Of a DNA stretch of 64,000 nt, positions 45,073-55,749 are shown one piece after another. The first letter of the stretch is position 1; each line of letters begins with the position of its first letter. The translations under genes and the position numbers were made by a program. Below the pieces are notes generated by a model. The model saw only the letters and a list, made by a program, of their open reading frames with translations. It did not search any database and was not told the origin of the DNA. Origin of the DNA: Schistosoma haematobium (Eukaryota; Platyhelminthes; Trematoda; Strigeidida; Schistosomatidae); contig NC_067202.1 in NCBI RefSeq assembly GCF_000699445.3, positions 13,793,924 to 13,857,923 of the forward strand, read 5' to 3'.

Positions 45073-45375
45073 TTAATAATTCCACATTCGGTCATGATAT
45101 TGACAATAATGTAATAATAAGCATATAATGATCATTTGAATCGTAATGTAACAATCCGATGAATGGATTAATGAGAATAGTTGACATGATGACAAAGTAA
45201 CGATAAGATAATACGACTTGAGCATGTCCATACCATGGTGCACAGGCTTTGCTGATTGCGTCGGATTGGAGATTGGGCTGGCTTCGCTGAATTTGCTCGT
45301 CGAAAGTATAGAGTGCAGAAGTTCCTTCATCGACGTGGCTTGCTGCGTTGCGTTCGTCGTCGGCGGGCTCACCAC
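45073..45375 (-). pseudogene. Possible LTR-retrotransposon gag start, decayed
   Basis: The minus-strand frame begins just inside the LTR-2 end: VSPPTTNATQQATSMKELLH then SILSTSKFSEASPISNPTQS and AKPVHHGMDM, after which it becomes A+T-rich and non-coding in character. The GC content of the first 70 codons is clearly higher than the surroundings. Its position directly after the LTR, on the same strand, suggests a gag N-terminus. No zinc knuckle, protease or RT follows, so the element is a remnant. It could instead be untranslated leader sequence. Confidence 0.4.
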
Positions 45376-45377
45376 TT

Positions 45378-45885
45378 TTGTGGAGGCCCGTTATTTAATC
45401 GTCATTTAGATCGAACGATGTTGTCGAAAGGGCTGTCCATTTTAGTCGCCCGAGATCTGACTTCAATTAGATCGTATGAATGTTTGTTATCGTCTATCCT
45501 CGTATATAGTCATCGACTTAAATCGCGTTAGTCAATAACGGAATTAAATAAGTCAAATAACGAGAACGGTCTTGTGAATACATATGTTTTGTATATAAAG
45601 CGAATGGGATAGAACGAAGCAAAACGACGCGCTGTGGAGATTGCGGGTAAGCCAACTCTCATTTAACCAAGCGTTAATCAATATTTATAGTTACACAAAA
45701 GTAAGTTACAGACATGTGATGAGTAATGGGATAAGATGTGTACACACACCTATGCGCTCATATAAAACAGTCAAGATTGATAAGCGAATAAATAACAAGG
45801 TTAGGATGTGATTCAAGTAGAATGAATAGAATGAGCTGTCCGAAAGCTAGAAATAAGATATATGGGCTTAACATAAAAGCTGACA
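45378..45885 (-). mobile_element. LTR-2 copy adjoining gag-like sequence
   Basis: On the minus strand it runs from TGTCAGCTTTTATGTTAAGCCC to near CCTCCACA, then leads into the gag-like frame. It contains an extra GC-richer segment of about 80 bp (45385-45465) relative to 28997-29425. This is the only copy with internal sequence attached, so it sets the polarity of the family. Confidence 0.6.
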
Positions 45886-46161
45886 CTACGACTATACCAA
45901 TGTCAATCATTAGCAATAAACTGTTCGAAATGATACTAGTCGGGTACAGCACTGGGCTAGATAAATTAATCAGTGATTATAAAGTATTCAAAGAGCTGAC
46001 TAAACTCAGTTTATCCACAATGTGATCATTCAAATGAAGCGTAACAAATTTGAACTATCAAAGACAATCAGATGAAATTTCACTAACAAGATAAAGATTA
46101 TTACTGTTGGACATATACTATCCAATCACGTGAACTGTTAAAGGATATTTTTGAGATACTT

Positions 46162-46450
46162 GGCTAGACTATAATTCATGGGCGAAAAAATCTGATATAA
46201 GCTAACGAGTCTTGGATTTCGGCGCGAAATTCATTCATATATTTGGTTACATACTATTTCGGCGTTATAGCTGATGTCAATTCATGATGAAAACCCTAAA
46301 CCTAATTCGTAGCCCTAACCATCAACTGTAAATCGTAATTCTAATTACTCACACTGGTTTATAACACTTATTTGATCCTAGTTAATAGGTGGATACTCTC
46401 AAGGCTAGTCTAGCTTCGCTCAAACGTCCTCCATAAATTATGGTGTCACC
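46162..46450 (-). mobile_element. Merlin-related MITE, about 290 bp
   Basis: Ends: ggctagactataattcatgg at the left, and the complement of gtcctccataaattatggtg.. at the right. The interior, inverted relative to 30169-30443, has 'tttcggcgcgaaattcattc' and 'gatgtcaattcatgatgaaaaccct'. Non-coding. Bases 46451-47368 show no recognised gene. Confidence 0.78.
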
Positions 46451-47368
46451 GAATAATTAATGTTTCATAGTCATATTCATAGGTTAAAGCCTCACTTCAA
46501 GTAACAGAATTTCATCGAACCAGGGATTCGTGGCACGTTCATGACAGTTCGGTCTTTAATAAATAAAAAATGTATACATTATCGAAGATTGTGAACATTG
46601 ATAAGAAAAGATTGATTACCATCAAACTCTGATCTGCTCAATAGTACTATTTCGACCCACTCCGTATTAACTCTGTTGAGGTGAAAATCATTTCATGGAA
46701 CGCATTTAATACGGATTTAGCACAATGATTGATAACACATGCTAAGTTCAGAAATCAAAATACTAATTATCACATTTATTATATTACCATGTCTACCATT
46801 CCATCCATAATTTACAATTCTACACTAGACCTATTGGACGTTCTAACATACACAACCAATTATCTATCACTATAAGGTTATATTAGCTCGTCTATCTCCA
46901 ACTCTCCATTATAACCTACTATCAGTTCGAAGAGAAGTCAACAGCAGACTTCTACTGTGTTTTATTTCAAACACATACTTGACCAACATCACACTATAAA
47001 ATAAAATATCACAATTATGCACAAACAAGCCAAAAGTGACTATGAATAGAACATTCTGTGAATTATCCATTGAAAATAAATCAAAAATAATAAACGGAGT
47101 ACACAAACATAATAATTCAATAGTTCAGTAATCATTCAAGGGGGATATATGATAATAATAATAATAAATAAAATGCTTCTGGAAGTTGCCGTTTCTCTAA
47201 TTTCTATTCTGATACATCATTTTTGTCACCAGTTTGGTTTCCCCCATAGGTTTAATAAATCATAAGTGGATAATTAATGGTGGATAACAACAACAACAAC
47301 CATGACAATGAAAGGGTATGTTTGATCTAATCATTAATAAAGGTATATCTGTGCTCTGATAGTAACGA

Positions 47369-47793
47369 TAAGACTATAATTTCTGGACGAACCAATCGAA
47401 CATAAGATACCAGGTCTTGGATTTCGGCATGAAATTCACTCATCCATTTGACTAAATGGTGTTTTGGCATTTTAACTAAATGGTTTGGTCATCGAGCGTT
47501 CATCGTTCTTATGAATGACGTCATCAACACGAACTAAAAGTAGAAATCAAACCATCCAGCTCAGAGAACAAAACTCCATCAAAATCATCCATCTGAGCTA
47601 CAAATCTTCTCCACCATTTTAGCAAATGTCAATTCGTAATGAAAACCCTAACACTAACTATCAACAGTAAATTATAATCCTAGTTTCTCACACTGGTTTA
47701 TAACCCTCATTTAATTCTAGTTGATAGGTGAATATTGTTAAGGTCACTAATTTGTCACTTACAGTTCATTTTTAAAATTATGGTCTCACTGAG
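47369..47793 (-). mobile_element. Merlin-related MITE, interrupted by other sequence
   Basis: Left TIR region gataagactataatttctgg; right end complement of aaattatggtctcac. MITE interior is present on both sides of a foreign segment at about 47482-47624. The left boundary of the large inverted repeat (47546) falls within that segment. Confidence 0.65.
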
Positions 47794-49863
47794 TTATCAA
47801 CTCAACACAAAATTATCAATTCGATGCTAAAACTCAAAAAAACTTTATTTATTAGTGAACATAACCATTTTATAGGTATCTGAAGGGTTTTTTGGAGATT
47901 TTAGTAATTTCAATAGTTGAGATCATGACTCAATTGAACCTAGTCCACCAAGGAAAACCTGGAAGCACTGGACGGCCGTTTCATCCTATTATGGATTCCT
48001 CATCAATGTGCATCCACCGTTGGATGCCGGCTCATTGGTCTAGTGATTAAGCGCTCGCGTGTGTGACCGATAGGCTCCGGGTTCGAACAACGCGGGGCAA
48101 GATTGTAGATGCGCAATGCGGAGGAGTCCCACAATATGACGAAATGGTTGTTCAGTGCTTCCAGGTTTTCCATGGTGGTCTAGTTCCAATTGACTCATGA
48201 TCTCAACTATTGAAATTTCATAAGTTACAAATAAATCTAGTTGATTAATGCTGGTAGACTTAAATTACACGTTTCAAGAGTGTTCTGTCAAAAATATTTA
48301 ACTTAATTAAATATCTTCTCACATTCAATTCGATCTGTTTGTTAACACTATCCCACTATTAGTCTGAGTGACTTAATATCGGATGTCCTGTGTTGAGATG
48401 TATTATGATAGTTGATGGCAGTCGACAGGATGTTTCCTTTCAATTAGCAGTGTATATCACTGAAAAGACCACAGCAAATATGCACAAGTAATTGCAAAAT
48501 ACATTTCAGTCACTCAGTCAGCAAAAACGTAGAACTTTGTACCTACGTACATCAGTTCAAGTTGTCATACCGCGTTAGCACACAAATACCATTGTCGATT
48601 CGAATCCCAGAGTGGCAGAGGTAGTAAAAGTGTAAGCAGTATTAGGAAACATTAGGGTTTGAAGATGTTATTCTTCTGAATTCTTCATGTCCCTTTTTTT
48701 CTCTTTCCAAATTCATTTCACTAAGTTATTCTTCTTGAATAACATCTTCAAACCCTAATGTTTCCTAATACTGCTTACACTTTTACTACCTCTGCCACTC
48801 TGGGATTCGAATCGACAATGGTATTTGTGTGCTAACGCGGTATGACAACTTGAACTGATGTACGTAGGTACAAAGTTCTACGTTTTGCTGACTGAGTGAC
48901 TGAAATGTATTTTGCAATTACTTGTGCATATTTGCTGTGGTCTTTTCAGTGATATACACTGCTAATTGAAAGGAAACATCCTGTCGACTGCCATCAACTA
49001 TCATAATACATCTCAACACAGGACATCCGATATTAAGTCACTCAGACTAATAGTGGGATAGTGTTAACAAACAGATCGAATTGAATGTGAGAAGATATTT
49101 AATTAAGTTAAATATTTTTGACAGAACACTCTTGAAACGTGTAATTTAAGTCTACCAGCATTAATCAACTAGATTTATTTGTAACTTATGAAATTTCAAT
49201 AGTTGAGATCATGAGTCAATTGGAACTAGACCACCATGGAAAACCTGGAAGCACTGAACAACCATTTCGTCATATTGTGGGACTCCTCCGCATTGCGCAT
49301 CTACAATCTTGCCCCGCGTTGTTCGAACCCGGAGCCTATCGGTCACACACGCGAGCGCTTAATCACTAGACCAATGAGCCGGCATCCAACGGTGGATGCA
49401 CATTGATGAGGAATCCATAATAGGATGAAACGGCCGTCCAGTGCTTCCAGGTTTTCCTTGGTGGACTAGGTTCAATTGAGTCATGATCTCAACTATTGAA
49501 ATTACTAAAATCTCCAAAAAACCCTTCAGATACCTATAAAATGGTTATGTTCACTAATAAATAAAGTTTTTTTGAGTTTTAGCATCGAATTGATAATTTT
49601 GTGTTGAGTTGATAACTCAGTGAGACCATAATTTTAAAAATGAACTGTAAGTGACAAATTAGTGACCTTAACAATATTCACCTATCAACTAGAATTAAAT
49701 GAGGGTTATAAACCAGTGTGAGAAACTAGGATTATAATTTACTGTTGATAGTTAGTGTTAGGGTTTTCATTACGAATTGACATTTGCTAAAATGGTGGAG
49801 AAGATTTGTAGCTCAGATGGATGATTTTGATGGAGTTTTGTTCTCTGAGCTGGATGGTTTGAT
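47546..49863. repeat. 1.13-kb almost perfect inverted repeat, 63-nt spacer
   Basis: The left arm is 47546-48673 (1128 nt) and the right arm is 48737-49863 (1127 nt). Reading them against each other, the only difference I find is one base in a homopolymer (gcaaaaacg near 48525 versus cgttttgc near 48882). The spacer (48674-48736) is not palindromic. Each arm contains part of a Merlin-related MITE, a head-to-head pair of family B SINE copies (about 47895-48215 and its mirror at 49195-49515) and a tRNA-like segment with B-box (gattcgaatcccag near 48597). No gene is seen inside. It could be a recent inverted duplication or an assembly/read fold-back artefact. Confidence 0.92.
47895..48215. mobile_element. 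Family B SINE inverted pair inside left palindrome arm
   Basis: The minus-strand 3' end and hammerhead (47910-48020) join a plus-strand copy (48022-48215) that keeps its A-box (ccggctcattggtctag) and a B-box variant (gggttcgaacaa). Its hammerhead has CGGAGGAG in place of CTGAGGAG and is not expected to cleave. The mirror copy in the right arm spans about 49195-49515. Confidence 0.75.
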
Positions 49864-49869
49864 CGTGGA

Positions 49870-50070
49870 GCTTTTATCGTTGAATTCATGAGAAAATCCA
49901 AGCTAGTCCATTATGGAAAACCTGAAAACATTGGACAGTCGTTTCGGCATATTGTGGGACTCCTGTGCAGTGCGCATCCGCAATCCCTTTTCGAGAGATT
50001 CGAACCCAGGACATATCAGTCTTGTGCATGAACGCTTAACTTCTTGACCACTGAGCAGGTATCCCTCTAT
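49870..50070 (-). mobile_element. Hammerhead SINE family B fragment just outside the palindrome
   Basis: 3' end (gttgaattcatgagaaaatccaagc), hammerhead complement (gacagtcgtttcggcatattgtgggactcctgtgcagtgcgc), B-box complement (agattcgaaccc), then the tRNA-like part (cttgaccactgagcagg). Confidence 0.68.
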
Positions 50071-50244
50071 CTATCTTTCTTGGACAAAACATGTTTTCTT
50101 CTGATTATACAGAGAATTTATTATTTACAAAAAGGAAAATCAATTTAATACTTTCCTTATCTAATCAACACTAAAAGTCTTTATACAAACTGATCAAGAA
50201 TACTAACTTAGGTATATTCTAATATTTTAGGTGGATGAAATTAG

Positions 50245-50825
50245 TTGACAAGAAAGTCTAATTTATTTAGGTTTTGTACTAATTGTTACTCAGTCGTAAA
50301 TTATGTCCAAAATCCTATGGGCACTAATTCTACTGTGGGGTTCAAAGGCAAATTACTTTGTTTCACACTCGATTATGTTACCACTGAGTTATTCAAGCAG
50401 AAACTGATTGGGCAATTAGCTCCTTCAAGATTACAAGTACACTCCACTGATGATTGGGAACCTAGTTTTAAAGCTTTTTGTCGACTACCTTCAACCACCT
50501 GACAACTGAACTTAATCGTATCAATATAGTGAAAATTCGGCAAATTCGTCATCGTATTACAGAGTACTATCAGTCATGGTTAAGCAAAGGACAGGTAAGT
50601 GTGATTAAATGTCCTGTTCTCGATCACTTGGTTGACCCAGGTCATCAAGTTGAACTGAATAAAGCTTTTAAGGTTATATATCATATTCCATAAAATTTGC
50701 CACATAGTTTACGAGTGAGCCTTTTGTACATTGAGGAAATCATTGCAATCCATGTTCACAAACCTAACCTTTGCATCCAAAAGAAATTTGTACAACCACT
50801 TTCACTATCTTGGCCATCAGTATAA
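50245..50825 (+). pseudogene. Penelope-like element C-terminal fragment
   Basis: One frame runs from about 50478 through WLSKGQVSVIKCPVLDHLVD, GHQVELNKAFKVIYHIP, an in-frame TAA at 50691-50693, then NLPHSLRVSLLYIEEIIAIH and VHKPNLCIQKKFVQPLSLSW to a TAA at 50823-50825. The block lines up with the minus-strand copy at 51801-52180 (..HLIDCNHS..FKVVYMI..NLPRFLRI..LKIAEALTIQKLKPELC..). This is the GIY-YIG endonuclease C-terminus of a Penelope-like retroelement. The GIY-YIG core itself is not preserved here. The open frame at 50245-50502 upstream may belong to the same element, but I cannot place it in a domain. Confidence 0.65.
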
Positions 50826-51124
50826 GAGTGCTTGCAACAGAACTATTTTTCGTACTTCTTCCATTTGGTTTTTTTTATTTTTGTTTGTTTGTTTGTTGTT
50901 GTTTTTTTGAACTTTGTATTTTCTCTCAACATTCAACTGTTGATTCTTGCATAACTACTATTCTATTGACCATCTATTAAAATATTCTGTTCCTTCTCTT
51001 CCACATATATATTGTGCAACGTAGCAACTTCTTGGTTTTCGAATAATTACTTTGAATATTAAAATTAAAACACGAAGTTCAGCGAAGGGATCTCTTTTCA
51101 ATGAACTTGTTATCAAGCTGTACA

Positions 51125-51127
<3 letters not shown>

Positions 51128-51187
<60 letters not shown>
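51128..51187. repeat. (AT)n microsatellite, about 60 bp
   Basis: An uninterrupted run of about 30 AT units. Confidence 0.95.
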
Positions 51188-51191
<4 letters not shown>

Positions 51192-51255
51192 ACAAAAGTA
51201 CTAATTCCGTGAGGAAATGTGAACACAATTAACCAAGATGATGTAACCAACATGT

Positions 51256-51632
51256 ACTCACTAGTGACTAACTTCGTGAGGGAATTCCCGGAGTTCTAGT
51301 GAGAAGCCGTGACCAGTGGAGCTAATCCATGTTGGGTAGAGACAGGTATCTATCTCAGTACAACGGAAGTTGGTCGCGCAATTTTGTGGATTGGTTGATG
51401 TTAGACACTATCACGATTGGATATCGGCTCAGTGGTCCAGTTGGTTAAGCGTTAGCGCGCGAGACCGAAGGCCTTAGGTTGAAATCCCGGAAGAAGGACC
51501 GTGGATGCGCACTGCTGAGGAGTCCCACAATAGGACGAAACGGCCGTTCATTGCTTCCAGGTTTTCAATGCTGGTCTAACATCAATCGGTTCATGATCTC
51601 AGTCAAAAACTTAATAATCTCCACAACCCCTA
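51256..51632 (+). mobile_element. Hammerhead SINE family B, full length, best preserved copy
   Basis: Order: body (actagtgactaacttcgtgagggaattcccgg; gagaagccgtgaccagtggagc; tcgcgcaattttgtggattgg), A-box region (ggctcagtggtccagttggttaag), B-box variant (ggttgaaatcc), hammerhead, then 3' end (cttccaggttttcaatgctggtctaacatcaatcgg..ctccacaacccc). About 377 bp. The tRNA-like part implies a Pol III internal promoter. No protein is encoded, so mobility would need LINE or PLE proteins supplied in trans. Used here as the reference for family B. Confidence 0.82.
51503..51560 (+). ncRNA. Hammerhead ribozyme, family B
   Basis: Stem I GCACTG (51509-51514) pairs with CATTGC (51549-51554) with one mismatch. 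CTGAGGA is at 51515-51521. Stem II is GTCC/GGAC, GAAA is at 51537-51540, the palindrome CGGCCG at 51541-51546, and the cleavage triplet GTT at 51546-51548 where most copies have GTC. GUU is still within the NUH rule. The core is otherwise complete. Confidence 0.72.
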
Positions 51633-51800
51633 TACTAGTAAAATGTTTTTGTTATAATAATTAAAGGTTATAGAGGTGTAGAAATAAATATACTGATATG
51701 ATGAAGATTTACAAATAAAACAATGAGAATATAAGACATAAGTAAAGGGGGGAATGCAGTAATAATAATAGTAATAATAATAATATCATAATCAAAATAA

Positions 51801-52180
51801 TTAAGGCCAAGGTAACGATAGCGATAAGACGTACTTCTTTTGTACGCATAGTTCTGGTTTAAGCTTCTGGATTGTAAGAGCTTCGGCTATTTTTAAAAGT
51901 TGGATACGAAGAAATCTGGGTAGATTTGAACGAATCATATAAACAACCTTGAAATCCGATTGTGAATCTGTAGAATGGTTACAGTCGATTAGGTGTTCAA
52001 GTATAGAACTCCTAACTGCTTTCCTTCCACCCTTATGGAACCAAGCTGAGATATGTTCCTGTATCCGGGTTAAAAGTGAGCACTGACTACGGCCAGTGTA
52101 CCTTGCTCCACAAGGCAAATGAACTGGTGAATGTACACAGAGGCGACCAGACGCGGAAGCTTATCTTTTATGGATTCAGA
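51801..52180 (-). pseudogene. Penelope-like element GIY-YIG endonuclease fragment
   Basis: The minus-strand frame reads HSPVHLPCGARYTGRSQCSL, then LTRIQEHISAWFHKGGRKAV, RSSILEHLIDCNHSTDSQSD and FKVVYMIRSNLPRFLRIQLL, KIAEALTIQKLKPELC. The C..C...Y.GR....L..RI.EH core, the downstream SSI..HL...H block and the AEAL.I..LKPELC end are typical of the GIY-YIG domain of Penelope-like elements (Y-x-G and the EH with Glu). The reverse transcriptase that should precede it is absent, so this is a 5'-truncated copy. The frame is open over about 125 codons, so it is less decayed than the other two copies here. Confidence 0.78.
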
Positions 52181-52854
52181 AAATAAGTTCCTACTAGTGA
52201 AGGTTATTCACAGTTTAGCCGCATTAAATGTTCTTCTAATCGTTTTTGTTAGACGATTTTTGATTACGTCTGATGTTCGGTCACCTTTAAATCCCCGACT
52301 TATATAAAGGTTATTATTAATCCTCTTTCTTCCAATTACTCAATGTTAATTTGTAATCTAAATGTCATTATGTAATTATCACGTAACGTATCCATTGGAT
52401 AAGTATTATGTCATTATTGTAAATCATACTTAGATATATTAGTGTAGAGCCATGATGAGAAACTAATTGAAAAGGAATTTCTTCGCTCATTTCGTTCCTT
52501 CTTTAATCGTATCATTCAAATGATTGAACAATATTGTAATTCAATCTATTGAATTAGATCATCAATTAAAGACTAGAAAAGCATGACAAATCAATGTAGA
52601 TTTTTCAATATGAAGATTACCCTTTAACAAGTAATAACTACTAGTAGTGAACAGAACACGGGTGGGGACAATCGAATTGTATTTAACCTACAAATCACAG
52701 AGTTACTCCGTAAAATAGAAAAATCATGTAGTAAATCGTCAGTTTGCAAAATATCAATCCATCATATCAAACCGGACTGTTCATGTTGCAATCATCAATC
52801 CATTGTCTCACATTTCATTGTTCATGCGTTTTCTTACAAATTGCATCGCGTCCC

Positions 52855-52970
52855 CACTCTCCCTTTCTTGATCTTCCCCCCATCTTCTTCTGCCAGACAT
52901 TACGTTGTTTAACTCGCGTCATATACTACTTATATCAATATAAGTAGCACACACCACACTACTACCATAC
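52855..52970 (+). repeat. Repeat family E end with hairpin
   Basis: The hairpin at 52926-52947 (CTACTTATA tcaa TATAAGTAG, nine perfect pairs) is followed by cacacaccacac. Upstream are a pyrimidine-rich stretch and 'cttctgccagacattac', as in the other copies. Bases 52181-52854 and 52971-53333 have no recognised gene. Confidence 0.6.
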
Positions 52971-53333
52971 AGGTAATGATGAAAGTGGTGAAAACTGTTT
53001 TTGTCACCACTTAGAAGTTTGTATCCTTAATTTAAACCATATGAAAATGACTCATTTTCAAATCTGATAACAATTCTTTTACCATATAAGATACAATTCA
53101 TGCCAGAAGATAGGGTTGTGGCAATTAACCATATTGTGAAAAACAGGACTTACGAATGTTGTCGCTATTATTATTATTACTAAATGTGGGATCAATGTAA
53201 ATCTTTAAAACAACAAATAGGAAATAAAAATTCGTGACATATTTAGCCAATTAGAAAGATATCAAATGATAATGACGTGTGGATTAGCCAAGATATGACT
53301 TTCGTCTCTTAGATACAAGATATATATACCATT

Positions 53334-53496
53334 ACTTACTTAGTTACTTACACCTGGTACTCCCAATGGAGCATAGGCCGCCGACCAGCATTCTCCAACC
53401 CACTCTGTCCTGAGCCTTCCTTACTAGTTCGATCCAATTCTTGTTCATTCTTCTCATGTCTGTTTCCATTTCTTGGTGTAATGTGTTCTTTGGTGG
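53334..53496 (-). pseudogene. RTE/SR2-like retrotransposon 3' end, about 160 bp
   Basis: On the minus strand: NTLHQEMETDMRRMNKNWIE and [20 protein letters not shown], then the 3' tail of AAGT-like repeats (complement of ttacttacttagttactta). It is the same C-terminal block as 14744-14968, severely 5'-truncated. Confidence 0.75.
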
Positions 53497-53799
53497 CTCA
53501 ATTTTCTGAGGAATATATATATGGCACATCTTACCGATTTGGTTAGTCAGTAAACTTCCTTTTTTACTTGAGTAACCGATTGGGTTTAATGTATCAACTT
53601 CAATTTTGGATACCCCATGTTACAATAGATTAAGTAATTTAATGAATTAAAAATTCAACTACAACTATACAAGTTTATTGGAAGATTTTAATTTTCGCAC
53701 ACTCCAATAACAGACTAAACATAAATTAGGCTCTAAGAGCGTTACAATCAAAGGAAATATGCAAAAACTTCTCAATCAATTTTGAGACGTATAAAATTT

Positions 53800-54215
53800 A
53801 AAAATATAAAATAATTAAAATTCGGGGGCTGGAATATTGTTCGGGTGCCATAACCGAAGCAGGTGCTTTTCTTTGGAGGCCAGACCAGAAGCCTTCGGCC
53901 TGATCCATAAGACAGTGGAGCAACGTTAGGAGATGGATGCACACGGTAGCCGGTGACCTACAATTGGTTCATAAGCCATTTGTTCCCTCAGAATCCTGGA
54001 GCCCATGTGCACCATTGATTTGAAATGAGGGTTTTCCAACTCCCCTAGATAAATCTTTCCTATCCACCAACCCGGTTAAATCGTCGGACATTCGCTTTTC
54101 GTTCTCTCAATTTTGTAAACAACGCCCATGGTAGGAGAAGGAAGTGAGTAGTACTTCCCTGTCAGTGGCTGAATGCACGCGGCCATTTGAGAGCATTTCG
54201 AGAGGAAGAGCGGAC
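53800..54215 (-). mobile_element. Repeat family C retroposon copy
   Basis: It matches 20312-20832 from 'gttcgggtgccataaccgaagcagg' to 'gcggccatttgagagcatttcg'. The 3' tail side at the left is an A+T-rich stretch. Confidence 0.62.
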
Positions 54216-54239
54216 TCTATGATATCAAGTTTATATTCA

Positions 54240-54400
54240 CGATAAGTAATTAACTCATATTATGATTTATGCTGATCATGTCAACAGACATAAGTAGTAT
54301 GCAACACTAATCAAAAGTTGAATGGATGGCAGCAGAAGGCTAAGAAGACGGAATTGAACAAAAGGGGAAATAGAAAGGAATTGTGATCTGAAAGAATCAT
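54240..54400 (-). repeat. Repeat family E, inverted copy
   Basis: The hairpin end lies at about 54278-54300 (atgtcaacagacataagtag), followed rightward by the complement of the family E body (aatggatggcagcagaaggctaagaagacgg). The opposite strand to 55420-55612. Confidence 0.55.
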
Positions 54401-54749
54401 ACAGAGTATGAGAGACAAATGATGGAAATTCGCATATGAAGTATTCCTTGTGTAGTTCTCATATTTTACCGAGATAGTCCATAATAATACAACATATTGA
54501 AATGTCAATATATTACATGGAATAATTTGAATTCAAACACCTTGTATAAAAAAGACCATTGAGCATTGACGAGTTAAAGAATAAGTTTTAGATGTTTAGA
54601 AATGTCTAGAAACAAACCATTCAATAGACTGACTTCACCATACTTTAAATCTTTTCATCTTAAATCTTAAAATGATGTTCCTATAAAAGATATGAAAATA
54701 TTCGTCTGATTGTGATGTATCCTCTTAACTGAAACATTACCATTATCTG

Positions 54750-55040
54750 TAAAGATGGATAGTGGCTAGCATTAGAATCCTGTTTGACATACGTTTCGTC
54801 TTATTTGGAACTCGTCAGCTGGATGTCCCTGCACCTCATTCACTCTGGGGCTGACGAGTCCCAAATAGGACGAAATGCACATCCTGGATTCCACTGCTAG
54901 CCACTATCCATCTTTGCATATAATTCTTGTGAATTAAGGCAATACCGAGGCAATATGGGTAGTATGCACTTATGACAATAAGAGACTGATCAATTGCAGT
55001 GCTAAACATCAATGGGAAGACTCAAACAAAATAATATCAA
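54750..55040. mobile_element. Inverted pair of family A hammerhead SINEs, centre deleted, with tail
   Basis: The left arm starts 'aagatggatagtggctagcattagaatcc' and passes the complementary hammerhead (gtttcgtcttatttggaactcgtcagc). After a shortened centre, the right arm (ctgacgagtcccaaataggacgaaatgc) ends with the mirror of the left start, then the shared tail to 55040. CTGACGAG is intact in both arms, but stem I of the right arm has lost its 5' strand. Confidence 0.78.
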
Positions 55041-55419
55041 GTGAATTAACATTATCTTCTAAGAAGATATTGATACACAGAAATGATGAAATGTTTGTTA
55101 TGTCAAAGTTAGAGTGAGTCTTCGAAGTGTTTTTTTCTCCAAAGTTTACTATCTCCAAATGGTATTCATGTATAACTTTCACAAGAGATCAGCTACACAA
55201 CTGTTAAAACACACCCTAAACAGAGTCATATTATTTGGACATTGAGTTCAAATCCATTAATTAATATATCTCAACTTTAGTCCTACGGGATCAGTAAACA
55301 TGTTTTTCACTTTCGAATAAGTTGTCCTTATCATACAAGTTAATAATGACAGTTTTCAATGAAAATGACCAACATTTAATTAGCAATTAGTGTTGTGAAC
55401 GAACACTCAGGCAAGGACA

Positions 55420-55612
55420 ACCATTTGCAAATCTTCCATCAATTCTCTTTTACATCCTTGATGATTCTTCCAATTTTCAATTCTTTTATGTTCCTCTTTC
55501 CGTTTTCTTCTGCTCAATCTTCTCAACCATCTTTTGATAGGCATTCCACTTTTGATTAGTGATATATACTACTTATGTCAGTCGACATAAGTAGCATACA
55601 CCACATTAGTTG
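55420..55612 (+). repeat. Repeat family E with perfect terminal hairpin
   Basis: The perfect 11-bp stem CTACTTATGTC/GACATAAGTAG (55569-55579 with 55584-55594), loop agtc, is followed by catacaccacatta. This is the best copy of the family. Confidence 0.65.
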
Positions 55613-55749
55613 CCTAATTTGAAAAAAAAATTGATAAGATACTGCAAAAAAATAATAAATCGATGGATGAAACATTTTCCATCTTACCAACCAACTAACA
55701 ATTTTATACAACATTTTCAACTGGCATAAATTATTGAAAATCAGCTTAT

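Noticed and set aside
45218..45531. Plus-strand frames of 63 and 91 residues
   Set aside because: Antisense to, or out of frame with, the LTR-2 gag-like region; Arg-rich by composition only.
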